Shown here in pieces: positions 1-7,467 of a DNA stretch of 35,769 nt. This DNA is from a candidate division WWE3 bacterium RIFCSPLOWO2_01_FULL_39_13 (GTDB taxonomy: Bacteria > Patescibacteriota > WWE3 > 2-01-FULL-39-13). Position 1 is the first letter of the stretch. Each line of letters opens with the position of its first letter. A program made the position numbers and the translations under genes. The stretch lies in contig MEVH01000007.1 in assembly GCA_001772665.1 (NCBI GenBank), positions 41,107-76,875 of the forward strand, read 5' to 3'. The notes under the pieces are model-generated. The model was not told the DNA's origin. It worked only from the letters and a program-made list of their open reading frames with translations, and did not search any database.

Positions 1-2814
1 AACGCGCTTAATTTATCAACGGGTGGAAGTGAACGATTGAGAATAGATAATGCGGGCAACGTCGGCATCGGGACGACGGGACCGAGTGACAAGCTTTCAA
101 TTGGATCAGCAGCTAACCCAGGGGATTTGTCAGTATATTCTGGGACAGCGGCTTCTGATAATCTCAGTTCTCATTATGGGTATCTTTTTAGAAATGCATC
201 AACCTTTGTCAACTTTGCCAGTTTGGACAGTAGTAATAATGTCCATTTGGGGACAAGCGCAAATGCAAATTTACAACTATATACAAATAATTTGAGACGA
301 GTCACGATAGATAATTCTGGCAACGTCGGCATCGGGACGACGAGTCCAAATTCAAAGTTAGAAGTCAACGGAGTAGGCTCATTTAGTTTGGGTGCAGTAG
401 GAGCTCCTGGCATTAGTTTTAATGGGGATTTGGATACAGGAATGTGGTCAAGTGGAGCTAACGCGCTTAATTTATCAACGGGGGGAAGTGAGCGGTTGAG
501 AATAGATAGTTCGGGCAACGTCGGCATCGGGACGACGAGTCCTGGAGCAAAATTACATAGCAATATTGGATCTGGTGCAGCCGATGCTATGGCAGGTTAT
601 TTTTATGGGTCAACATCGTTGGGTAATACTTTCACTGATATTGCTGGGCGAACAAGGACTATGGCAACCTTAGTTGCTGGAAATAACTGGGGTGATGCAA
701 ACGGCAATGTTCTTAATGTATATTCAGCCATAGGTGATGGGTTGTTATTTGTCAAGGCAAGCGGCAACGTCGGCATCGGGACGACGAGCCCAAATTCAAA
801 GTTAGAAGTCAACGGAGTCGGTTCTTTTAGTTTGGGAGCAGTTGGAGCTCCTGGCATTAGTTTTAATGGGGATTTGGATACAGGAATGTGGTCAAGTGGA
901 GCTAACGCGCTTAATTTATCAACGGGGGGAAGTGAACGAATGAGAATAGATAGTTCGGGCAACGTCGGCATCGGGACGACGAGTCCTGGAGCAAAATTAC
1001 ATAGCAATATTGGATCTGGTGCAGCCGATGCTATGGCAGGTTATTTTTATGGGTCAACATCGTTGGGTAATACTTTCACTGATATTGCTGGGCGAACAAG
1101 GACTATGGCAACCTTAGTTGCTGGAAATAACTGGGGTGATGCAAACGGCAATGTTCTTAATGTATATTCAGCCATAGGTGATGGGTTGTTATTTGTCAAG
1201 GCAAGCGGCAACGTCGGCATCGGGACGACGAGCCCAAATTCAAAGTTAGAAGTCAACGGAGTCGGTTCTTTTAGTTTGGGAGCAGTTGGAGCTCCTGGCA
1301 TTAGTTTTAATGGGGATTTGGATACAGGAATGTGGTCAAGTGGAGCTAACGCGCTTAATTTATCAACGGGGGGAAGTGAACGAATGAGAATAGATAGTTC
1401 GGGCAACGTCGGCATCGGGACGACGGGGCCTTCGGCAAAGTTAGAAGTTAACGGCCAGGTAAAAATAGACGATTTAACTGCAGCAGGAGGCGCCGACGCC
1501 GTCCTGTCATCAGGAGGCATTTTAACCACCGTTTCCTCCAGCCAGAGATATAAAACGAACATATCCGACTACAGCAACAAAGATATTCTCGGCATTGTGA
1601 ACAAACTTCGGCCAGTAAGCTTTGACTGGAAAGATAACACACTAACCCCAGGTATGCACGACTTCGGACTAATAGCCGAAGAAGTTTACCAGATCGCCCC
1701 AGAACTCGTGACATACGAAAAAGACGGCACAACAATAAGAGGAGTCAAATACGACAGACTCCCAATTCTTCTAACAAAAGCTGTTCAGGAATTATCAGCA
1801 GTAACAGATTCCCAGCAAATCGAAATAACAGCAATAGGAACACAAAACAAAACCGCAGAAGAAAAACTTCTCACACTCGAGCAAACGCTATCCTCAATCA
1901 AACTAGATGAAAACGGAAACATAATCACCACCGAAACCGACATTAACACCCAGCTCACAACAGTCCAGGACACAATCCTAAACCTTGAACAAAGAATAGC
2001 AATACTAGAAAATGCACAAACCACGCAAGACGCACAAGATACACAGCCAACCGATACCAGCCAAAACCAAAGCAACACTTTAGAACCAGCACTACCCAGC
2101 GGACCCCAACAACAACTAAACGAACTCACATCAGGCTACGAACTCCTAACCACAAAAATCAACCTACTCGAACAGATATACCAAAATTCAGCTACCGATA
2201 ACCCTGAAACGCCAGCACAACCAGAAAACCAGCTCTTCACACAAGAAAACGAGCTAAACATCCACCTAGACAAAAACCTTACCATCTTCAAAAACCTAAA
2301 CGTACTAGGATCAGTAACGCTAGTAGACCTTGCCACAACAGGAAACATCACAGCCGGACTAATAGAAATAAACAGCACCGAACAATCAATAAACGCAATA
2401 GGCACAAAACTACAACTACAAAATCAGCCAGGAGCAGACAACATCGAAATCTTCGCAGGCAAAATAGTACTAACAAAAGAAGGAAATATACAACTAAACG
2501 GACAAATCACAGCCAACAAACTCAACATCACAACCCAAAACCCATCAGACGAAAATACCGACACCAGCCAGCAAGCCGATTCAGAAGGGATTGTATCCGC
2601 AGCATCAGCAGGCAAAACCAAAATCTCAAAAGGACAAACAACAACAACAATAGAAACCATAGCCCTCACACCAAACTCACTAATCTTTGTAACCCCAGAA
2701 AAACCCATACCAATAGGAGCACAAAAAAACACACAAACCGAAAACTCATTCACCATAACCCTCTCTGAACCACAAGAAAAAGATCTAGAAGTCAACTGGT
2801 GGGTTATTAATTAA
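1..2814 (+). CDS. Repeat-bearing surface/tail-fibre-like protein with internal Peptidase_S74 domain (5' truncated)
   Basis: The frame is open from the first base, so the gene starts outside the window; the TTG at 37 is not a real start. Bases 1-1425 encode repeats built around SGNVGIGTTSP, a motif of trimeric phage tail fibres and secreted CPR proteins. At about 1531-1795 lies a Peptidase_S74 (intramolecular chaperone) domain with SSQRYKTNI, LRPVSFDWK, HDFGLIAEEV and GVKYDRL. In phage fibres this domain trimerises the stalk and cuts itself off just before its N-terminal Ser. Here about 340 residues follow it: a Gln/Thr-rich coiled coil (about 1800-2200), a beta-rich part (2250-2560), a Ser/Thr linker, and a C-terminal beta-domain (about 2610-2811) ending NWWVIN, as I recall from many CPR surface proteins. 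It is probably secreted, but the signal peptide is outside the window. Codon use changes near 1500: T/G-ending before, A/C-ending after. Function as an adhesin is inferred. Confidence 0.85.
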   Translation, partial: NALNLSTGGSERLRIDNAGNVGIGTTGPSDKLSIGSAANPGDLSVYSGTAASDNLSSHYGYLFRNASTFVNFASLDSSNNVHLGTSANANLQLYTNNLRRVTIDNSGNVGIGTTSPNSKLEVNGVGSFSLGAVGAPGISFNGDLDTGMWSSGANALNLSTGGSERLRIDSSGNVGIGTTSPGAKLHSNIGSGAADAMAGYFYGSTSLGNTFTDIAGRTRTMATLVAGNNWGDANGNVLNVYSAIGDGLLFVKASGNVGIGTTSPNSKLEVNGVGSFSLGAVGAPGISFNGDLDTGMWSSGANALNLSTGGSERMRIDSSGNVGIGTTSPGAKLHSNIGSGAADAMAGYFYGSTSLGNTFTDIAGRTRTMATLVAGNNWGDANGNVLNVYSAIGDGLLFVKASGNVGIGTTSPNSKLEVNGVGSFSLGAVGAPGISFNGDLDTGMWSSGANALNLSTGGSERMRIDSSGNVGIGTTGPSAKLEVNGQVKIDDLTAAGGADAVLSSGGILTTVSSSQRYKTNISDYSNKDILGIVNKLRPVSFDWKDNTLTPGMHDFGLIAEEVYQIAPELVTYEKDGTTIRGVKYDRLPILLTKAVQELSAVTDSQQIEITAIGTQNKTAEEKLLTLEQTLSSIKLDENGNIITTETDINTQLTTVQDTILNLEQRIAILENAQTTQDAQDTQPTDTSQNQSNTLEPALPSGPQQQLNELTSGYELLTTKINLLEQIYQNSATDNPETPAQPENQLFTQENELNIHLDKNLTIFKNLNVLGSVTLVDLATTGNITAGLIEINSTEQSINAIGTKLQLQNQPGADNIEIFAGKIVLTKEGNIQLNGQITANKLNITTQNPSDENTDTSQQADSEGIVSAASAGKTKISKGQTTTTIETIALTPNSLIFVTPEKPIPIGAQKNTQTENSFTITLSEPQEKDLEVNWWVIN
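319..1425 (+). repeat. 444-bp tandem coding repeat (2.5 copies seen)
   Basis: Units start at 319, 763 and 1207 (period 444 bp, 148 codons); the third is cut at about 1425 where the S74 part begins. Units 2 and 3 look identical over their shared length, while unit 1 differs at a handful of sites, mostly synonymous. Bases 1-54 are the end of an earlier unit. Each unit is two sub-blocks of 195 and 249 bp, and every sub-block opens with the same 24-nt core (starting GGCAACGTCGGC) at 55, 319, 514, 763, 958, 1207 and 1402. This suggests recent unequal crossing-over; copy number may be variable or mis-assembled. Confidence 0.95.
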
Positions 2815-3046
2815 AAACACCGAAAGGCTTTAATATCCTGCGTCCCGGCTTTTTATGGTACTCTATATTTTGACCAAAAGACGAGACTTTTCCTTCATAA
2901 AATCCGGGGTCAGACTTCACGTTTAGGTTGTTAACAAGCCAAAATCCTGCCTTTTGCATTGATTTAACCGTATCTATAGGCTTTTTGACAGAATTTGCGT
3001 GCTTTTGGCAAACAGCTTGTGCAGTCTTATATTCCCCGTCAAACAT
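2807..3046 (-). CDS. Hypothetical protein, 79 aa
   Basis: I do not recognise the family. The product is small, basic and probably cytosolic, with no membrane segment or clear motif; it contains two Cys-poor helical stretches and ends KPFGVFN. The start is supported by a promoter reading into it on the minus strand: TTGACA (complement of 3075-3080), a 16-bp spacer, TATTGG (3053-3058), then 6 nt to the ATG, the spacing seen at other leaderless genes in this window. It is tail-to-tail with the S74 gene and overlaps its last 8 bases, and it is divergent from abiEi. It may be a fragment; confidence is modest. Confidence 0.45.
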   Translation of the reverse strand: MFDGEYKTAQAVCQKHANSVKKPIDTVKSMQKAGFWLVNNLNVKSDPGFYEGKVSSFGQNIEYHKKPGRRILKPFGVFN

Positions 3047-3052
3047 TTGAGA

Positions 3053-3107
3053 CCAATAGAATCCATAGCTTTGTTGTCAAAAAGCGAAAAGCCGGTTGTG
3101 TTATACT
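3053..3107. promoter_or_regulatory. Divergent promoters sharing a -35 region
   Basis: Minus-strand promoter: TTGACA at 3080-3075 and TATTGG at 3058-3053, 6 nt before the ATG of the 79-aa gene. Plus-strand: an extended -10 TGTTATACT (TATACT at 3102-3107) lies 8 nt before the abiEi ATG at 3116. A TTGTCA at 3074-3079 overlaps the minus-strand -35 but is 22 bp away, so the plus promoter probably relies on its TGn element. Confidence 0.45.
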
Positions 3108-3115
3108 ACGCATAT

Positions 3116-3658
3116 ATGCAAAGTATAAACAGACTCGGCGTCTTGCTTAAACAGCCTCAAAAACTGTTTCATACCAAAGATCTTGAATTATTGTGGCATA
3201 TAAACAATAAAAGCACTTTGTATTCAACAATCAATCGTTATTTAAAGAAAGGCTACTTAATTCAGATATACCGTGGATTTTATTCCACTGTAGAGCCGAG
3301 TAGTATTAACCCGCTTGAGCTTGGAACCTCCGCCATCCACGAATACTGCTATCTGAGCACCGAATCAGTTCTGGCAAAAAGCGGTATTATATTTCAAAAT
3401 ATTCCGTATCTCACCTTTTGTTCATCCAAGAATAGGAAATTTTCAATTATCGGACATTCATTTATAAGCCGACAACTAAAACCAGCTCTTTTGTTTCAAA
3501 GCGCTGGCATTATAGAACAGCCCAATTATAAAGAAGCCAGTCTAGAAAGGGCAGTTGCTGATATGCTTTACTTTAATCCCAGCTATTATTTTGACGCCAA
3601 AGATCAAATCAATTGGGATAAAGTAAATTACATAAAAAAGGAGGTTTACAGACAATGA
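3116..3658 (+). CDS. AbiEi-type antitoxin / winged-helix transcriptional regulator
   Basis: The 180-aa product has an N-terminal winged-helix region (about residues 10-55, with FHTKDLELLW, STINRYLKKGYL and IYRGFYS) followed by the AbiEi-like domain with YLSTESVLAKSGII and ERAVADMLYF. AbiEi proteins are antitoxins of type IV AbiE toxin-antitoxin systems; they repress their own operon and counter the AbiEii nucleotidyltransferase. I chose the ATG at 3116 rather than the upstream in-frame codon at 2999, because the family begins with this helix and a TATACT box lies just before it. The stop overlaps the next ATG (ATGA at 3655), the usual antitoxin-toxin coupling, but the toxin gene that follows is broken. 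Confidence 0.75.
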   Translation: MQSINRLGVLLKQPQKLFHTKDLELLWHINNKSTLYSTINRYLKKGYLIQIYRGFYSTVEPSSINPLELGTSAIHEYCYLSTESVLAKSGIIFQNIPYLTFCSSKNRKFSIIGHSFISRQLKPALLFQSAGIIEQPNYKEASLERAVADMLYFNPSYYFDAKDQINWDKVNYIKKEVYRQ

Positions 3659-3829
3659 TACTGCCTAACCCAATTAATAAGCTTTATCGAAAAAAAAGTT
3701 ACCGAAACAATAATCAACGAAGACATTAACATGATATTGCCCTATACAAAGTTTTCAGCTATTAGGAAATCTTTAAAAGAGGAGGTTTTGAGCTTGTTAA
3801 GAGATGAAATTGGACGAAGTAATTCTTAG
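3655..3829 (+). pseudogene. Remnant of the gene coupled to abiEi (probably toxin AbiEii)
   Basis: The ATG at 3655 overlaps the abiEi stop and opens a frame reading MILPNPINKLYRKK that hits a stop after 24 codons. Removing one A from the A8 run near 3691 restores a frame running to the TAG at 3827-3829, giving a product of under 60 residues with ETIINEDINMILPY and SLKEEVLSLL. AbiEii toxins are about 250-300 residues, so there is both a frameshift and a large internal loss. Identity as AbiEii is inferred only from its place after AbiEi; the remaining sequence shows no nucleotidyltransferase motif. The 160 bases after it hold no gene I can support. Confidence 0.5.
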
Positions 3830-3989
3830 CAGTCTCAGACTAGAATACAAGCATAAAGAATCGAAGCCTTCATTAATTTTTAATCTCCGCTTAATATCTT
3901 TGAAGCCGTTTTTTAATAAACAGTAAATTATCTGTTAATCCCCAAGGTCTATGATTGATTAAATAGAGCCACCATCGCGCAACATAAAA

Positions 3990-4562
3990 ATGACATACAC
4001 CAAATATTATACAAAAAAATCATTCGACTCTAGCCCCGCCGTTGGGCAAAGCGAGACAAACCCATATAACAAAACAAACTCAAACCAAAAACCCAAAAGC
4101 ACCCTCGAATACGAAAAATTCCGCGTCCGCGGACATATAAAAAGCTTCAGAGATTTAGAAATATATAAACAAACCACCGACCTCGCATCACAGATATTCC
4201 TCCTCATCCTTCCACAAACCCTCCCGCAAAAAAACCTCATACAACCAGAACTCGAAATCCTAAAACAAATAGCAAAAATCATCCCGAAAACAATCGCCGA
4301 AGCATTCGGAGACAGATACACCGACAGAAAACTCGCATACATCAAACTCGAAACAGCAATGAGAACCACATCAATACTAATCGCCAAAATCGACTTTCTA
4401 ATAGCAATGATCACACACCAAGATACCAAACAAGAACTCGTAAAATTAATAAACAAATATCAGATACAAAAAAGAAAAACCCTAAACCTTAAAAGAGCAT
4501 GGGAAAAAACCGACGAAAAATTCGGCCCAAAATTTGGTTCTGCGAGCCCTAAAAATGAATGA
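3990..4562 (+). CDS. Four-helix-bundle protein (23S rRNA intervening-sequence protein family)
   Basis: The 190-aa product has SFRDLEIYKQTTDLASQIF at about residue 51, the hallmark opening of the S23/IVP four-helix-bundle family, followed by helices with ILKQIAKIIPKTIAEAFG, KLAYIKLETAMRTTSILIAK and IAMITHQ. Family members occur inside 23S rRNA intervening sequences, as Avd in diversity-generating retroelements, and as stand-alone CPR proteins; their exact role is unclear and they are thought to bind nucleic acid. About 45 N-terminal residues are an Asn/Ser/Lys-rich tail not seen in the core family. It overlaps the next gene by 8 bp, which indicates translational coupling. Codons end almost always in A or C, unlike the ATPase downstream. 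No reverse transcriptase is seen nearby. Confidence 0.75.
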   Translation: MTYTKYYTKKSFDSSPAVGQSETNPYNKTNSNQKPKSTLEYEKFRVRGHIKSFRDLEIYKQTTDLASQIFLLILPQTLPQKNLIQPELEILKQIAKIIPKTIAEAFGDRYTDRKLAYIKLETAMRTTSILIAKIDFLIAMITHQDTKQELVKLINKYQIQKRKTLNLKRAWEKTDEKFGPKFGSASPKNE

Positions 4563-5628
4563 AACCAACCCCCTCCAAACAAAAACTCCTGATGTCTGCC
4601 CATATTGCCAGGGCAAACAAATAACAAAAAAAGGAATAAGATCAAAAAAATACGAACAAATCCAAATATATTACTGCAAAAAATGCCAGAAAAAATTCAC
4701 CGCATCATATACCAAAGGCAAAACCTATCCCTTAAAAATCATACTCGACGCAGTCACCGCCTATAACAGACTAAACTCACTTGACCAATCAGCAAACACA
4801 ATAACACAAAAATACGGCATAAAAATAAGCCCGCAGAATGTTGCAAATTGGGCAAAATCCCTTCGCAAGCACCTTAGCTTTTTACGCATGAGAGAATTCG
4901 TAAATAAAAAGTATGACAAACATGACGTTTTTATAGAAACCCAGATGTTTCATGGACAAATATACAACTTCAAATACCACAGAGCTAAAACCGACTTAAT
5001 ACTAGACGAAGACTTCAAGCATTATAAACTAAGAGCAATTCAAGAATTTTTAGAACTTGTAGTTGCAGAATGCCCGCACCAGGCGTTTAAAGAAAGCACT
5101 AAAAGAGCCTCAGAGTACAAAAATGTCTTTAACCTTGATCAGGTAAAAATATCACCAAAAACAAACACTGCCAATGAAAACACGAGATTAATACTTCAGT
5201 CTGTCGCAAACAATAAACTAAGGCACGAAGTCTTGCAAGAATTCATGCTGGTAAACGATTCGGTTACAATAGCCTGCGAAATACCAGTAATACTTGACTA
5301 CGACGACATCTGGCATTACAAAAACACCTTGGGCTTTGATGTACCGATTAAAATAGCCGAAGACGAAAAAATAACAGGACACATAGACCTTTTACAAATC
5401 AGAAACGGTCAGATACATATTTTGGATTATAAGCCAAGCGCCAAAAAAGCCAAACCTGTCGACCAGCTAACCCTATACGGACTTGCACTCGCCAGACTCA
5501 CAGGCCTAAGATTAATTCACTTCAAATGCGCATGGTTTGACGAAAACGACTATTTTGAATTTTATCCACTGCATGTTGTGTACAAAAAGTTCCCATCTAA
5601 AAGAAAGAAAAAAAGCAGAAGCCATTGA
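4555..5628 (+). CDS. Zinc-ribbon / HTH / PD-(D/E)XK nuclease fusion protein
   Basis: Start: ATG at 4555 in ATGAATGA overlapping the previous stop; the in-frame TTG at 4534 is less likely. The 357-aa product has three parts. Residues 15-48 form a CPYC...CKKC zinc ribbon followed by KKFT, as in transposase/InsA-like N-termini. Residues about 60-108 look like a helix-turn-helix (TITQKYGIKISPQNVANWA). The C-terminal half has a RecB/Cas4-like nuclease core: GHIDLL (Asp), ILDYKPS (D-x-K) and QLTLYGLAL (motif IV Gln...Tyr). So it probably binds DNA and cleaves it; the partner is the four-helix-bundle protein encoded just upstream. It lacks the Cas4 Fe-S cysteine set, and no cas genes or CRISPR array are nearby. 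Codon bias is shared with the upstream gene in its first two thirds. The biological role is unknown. Confidence 0.7.
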   Translation: MNETNPLQTKTPDVCPYCQGKQITKKGIRSKKYEQIQIYYCKKCQKKFTASYTKGKTYPLKIILDAVTAYNRLNSLDQSANTITQKYGIKISPQNVANWAKSLRKHLSFLRMREFVNKKYDKHDVFIETQMFHGQIYNFKYHRAKTDLILDEDFKHYKLRAIQEFLELVVAECPHQAFKESTKRASEYKNVFNLDQVKISPKTNTANENTRLILQSVANNKLRHEVLQEFMLVNDSVTIACEIPVILDYDDIWHYKNTLGFDVPIKIAEDEKITGHIDLLQIRNGQIHILDYKPSAKKAKPVDQLTLYGLALARLTGLRLIHFKCAWFDENDYFEFYPLHVVYKKFPSKRKKKSRSH

Positions 5629-5653
5629 CAACTCTCCCAATTGACCCTAAATT
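5625..5653 (+). promoter_or_regulatory. Promoter of the DUF4143 ATPase gene
   Basis: TTGACA (5625-5630), 17-bp spacer, TAAATT (5648-5653). The GTG start at 5660 is 6 nt after the -10 box, so the transcript is probably leaderless. The -35 overlaps the stop of the upstream nuclease gene. Confidence 0.65.
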
Positions 5654-5659
5654 AAGAGA

Positions 5660-6835
5660 GTGGAGTCTCTGAATTTAGGCAAAATATACATTCCAAGAAC
5701 TATAGAGCCGTTAATTAAGGGTCAGCTATTCAAAGGCAAGGTGATTGTAATCTACGGAGCCAGGCAAGTTGGCAAAACCACCTTAGTAAAAAAATTAGTA
5801 AGTGAGCTTTCTAAAAAAACCAGCACTTATCTAAACTGTGATGAGGCGGATATACAAAGCAGACTAAACGAAGCAGATACATCAACAAAACTGCGCTCAA
5901 TAGCAGGGGACAGAGAAATTGTTGTCATAGATGAGGCGCAGAGAATAAAAAACATTGGATTAAAGTTAAAGTTATTAATTGATACCTACCCAAACCAGCA
6001 ATTTATTGCAACAGGCTCTTCGTCTTTTGAGTTGTCAGATGAAATCTCGGAACCCTTAACTGGGAGGTCTTTAGAATACTGGCTTCATCCCTTATCACTT
6101 GTAGAGCTCTACAATGCCTTCGGAGAGCTTGAGCTAACAAGAAATCTCGAAAATATCATGATTTACGGATCTTACCCCAATGTTGTTGACGTGGTTTCTG
6201 AGCAAGACAAGAGGGCTATTATTAACAATATAGCCACCAACTATCTTTACAAAGATGTGCTTAAATTTGGCGGTTTAAAAAGCGCCGAAATTATTCGAAG
6301 CCTTCTGCGTGCGCTAGCCCTTCAGGTGGGAAGCGAAGTCTCTTATTCTGAAATTGCGCAGCTTATTGGGGTGTCAAAAGAAACGGTATCAAATTATATT
6401 GAACTTTTGGAAAAAGTTTACATTATATTTAGGCTTAACCCTCTTAGCCGAAACCTTAGAAAAGAAATAGGAAAACTTAGAAAGATATATTTTTATGACG
6501 TAGGTATCAGAAATGCCCTTATTAATAATCAAAACCCATTAAACATGCGCAGCGATGTTGGGGCGCTTTGGGAAAATTTAATGATTGCAGAGAAAAAAAA
6601 GCAGGAAAATTTCATTGGGAATAAACTTTCACTCTATTTTTGGAGAACATACGACCAACAGGAAATTGACTTAGTAGAAGAGAAGGGCGGGGGATTATGG
6701 GCTTATGAATTTAAGTGGCGTAAAAATAAAGCTAAAAAGCCACCCAAGGCTTGGATTGACGGCTATCCAAACTCAGCATGGGATGTGATTACAAATGAAA
6801 ATTTTAATACCAGCTACGTCTTACCGCATACTTAA
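5660..6835 (+). CDS. ATP-binding protein, AAA_14 + DUF4143
   Basis: 391 aa, starting at a GTG placed right after a good promoter. Walker A GARQVGKTT (residues 33-41), Walker B VVIDEAQRI (about 87-95), a sensor-like ATGSSSFEL, then LTGRSLEYWLHPLS, all typical of the AAA_14 domain. A winged-helix part (YSEIAQLIGVSKETVSNYI) precedes the DUF4143 C-terminus, which has a PD-(D/E)XK-like core: EIDLVEE then YEFKW. The family is widespread in archaea, CPR and anaerobes; its physiological function is not established and is often listed as a probable nucleic-acid-linked ATPase. A paralogue lies at 20049-21185. The gene is convergent with rplL. Confidence 0.85.
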   Translation: MESLNLGKIYIPRTIEPLIKGQLFKGKVIVIYGARQVGKTTLVKKLVSELSKKTSTYLNCDEADIQSRLNEADTSTKLRSIAGDREIVVIDEAQRIKNIGLKLKLLIDTYPNQQFIATGSSSFELSDEISEPLTGRSLEYWLHPLSLVELYNAFGELELTRNLENIMIYGSYPNVVDVVSEQDKRAIINNIATNYLYKDVLKFGGLKSAEIIRSLLRALALQVGSEVSYSEIAQLIGVSKETVSNYIELLEKVYIIFRLNPLSRNLRKEIGKLRKIYFYDVGIRNALINNQNPLNMRSDVGALWENLMIAEKKKQENFIGNKLSLYFWRTYDQQEIDLVEEKGGGLWAYEFKWRKNKAKKPPKAWIDGYPNSAWDVITNENFNTSYVLPHT

Positions 6836-6947
6836 CACCACAATATATCCATGTCTTGTCCGTCACAGGTTAACAAACGAGATTATTAATCAACGACATA
6901 TGTTAGTGTATTACAGGAAGCAATCTGTGAAACAGTTTTATAAAAAT

Positions 6948-7421
6948 CTACTTTAATTCAACAGCAGCTCCTACCGCTTCAAGTTTCTTTCTTGCTTCTT
7001 CGGCGTCTATCTTTTTGGCTTTTGATAAAATAACAGCATCGCCTTTTTCTACAAGATTTTTTGCGTCAACTAATCCAAGTGTCTGATCCAGTTCTCTTAC
7101 TGCTTTTATAACTGCGAGCTTTTGATCTCCGCCAGATTTAAGAACAACATCATATTCTGATTTTTCTTCTTCGGGTGCTGCTTCTGCAGCTGCTCCGTTT
7201 TCTGTGGCCATCATTATTGGTGCTGCTGCTGAAACTCCAAATTTTTCTTCTAATGCTTTTACTAGATCAGAAAGCTCTAGAACTGTCATCTTTTCTACAA
7301 TTTCCATAACTTTTTTAGAATTATCCGAAAGGTTTACCGCATCTTTTCGCGGTGATTCTTCGGCTTTCTTTTCCGGCTCTTTCTGAGTGGCTTTTTTGGT
7401 TTCTTCTTTTTCTTCTGCCAT
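6948..7421 (-). CDS. rplL: Ribosomal protein bL12 (L7/L12) with N-terminal extension
   Basis: The 157-aa stalk protein recruits translation GTPases to the ribosome. The N-terminal dimerisation domain (KKVMEIVEKMTVLELSDLVKALEEKFGV), the Ala-rich hinge and the C-terminal domain with VIKAVRELDQTLGLVDAKNLV are all present. The first about 32 residues are a Glu/Lys-rich extension not found in standard bL12 (about 120-125 aa). A strong Shine-Dalgarno AGGAGGTGA (minus strand, about 7427-7435) marks the start, in contrast to the leaderless genes around. Last gene of the cluster; 46 bp after rplJ. rpoB does not follow. Confidence 0.95.
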   Translation of the reverse strand: MAEEKEETKKATQKEPEKKAEESPRKDAVNLSDNSKKVMEIVEKMTVLELSDLVKALEEKFGVSAAAPIMMATENGAAAEAAPEEEKSEYDVVLKSGGDQKLAVIKAVRELDQTLGLVDAKNLVEKGDAVILSKAKKIDAEEARKKLEAVGAAVELK

Positions 7422-7467
7422 AAATGAATCACCTCCTGGTTTTTATCCCTTTATATGGGGACGGATT

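Noticed and set aside
55-1425. Regular repeats suggesting a CRISPR array
   Set aside because: The 24-nt copies are 195 and 249 bp apart, lie in one long reading frame and encode SGNVGIGTT; no cas genes are near.
174-2795. Long minus-strand ORFs opposite the surface-protein gene
   Set aside because: They are frame shadows of the repeat; they lack start signals and known motifs.
3804-3926. 40-codon ORF (MKLDEVILSSLRLEYKHK...) after the broken abiE partner
   Set aside because: Overlaps the remnant, has no properly spaced ribosome-binding site and no recognisable motif; kept only as a possible relic.
3990-4562. Avd protein of a diversity-generating retroelement
   Set aside because: No reverse transcriptase, template repeat or variable-repeat pair is visible in the window.
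4555-5628. Cas4 or a CRISPR adaptation protein
   Set aside because: The nuclease core is similar, but the Fe-S cysteines are absent, the N-terminus is a transposase-like zinc ribbon and no array is seen.
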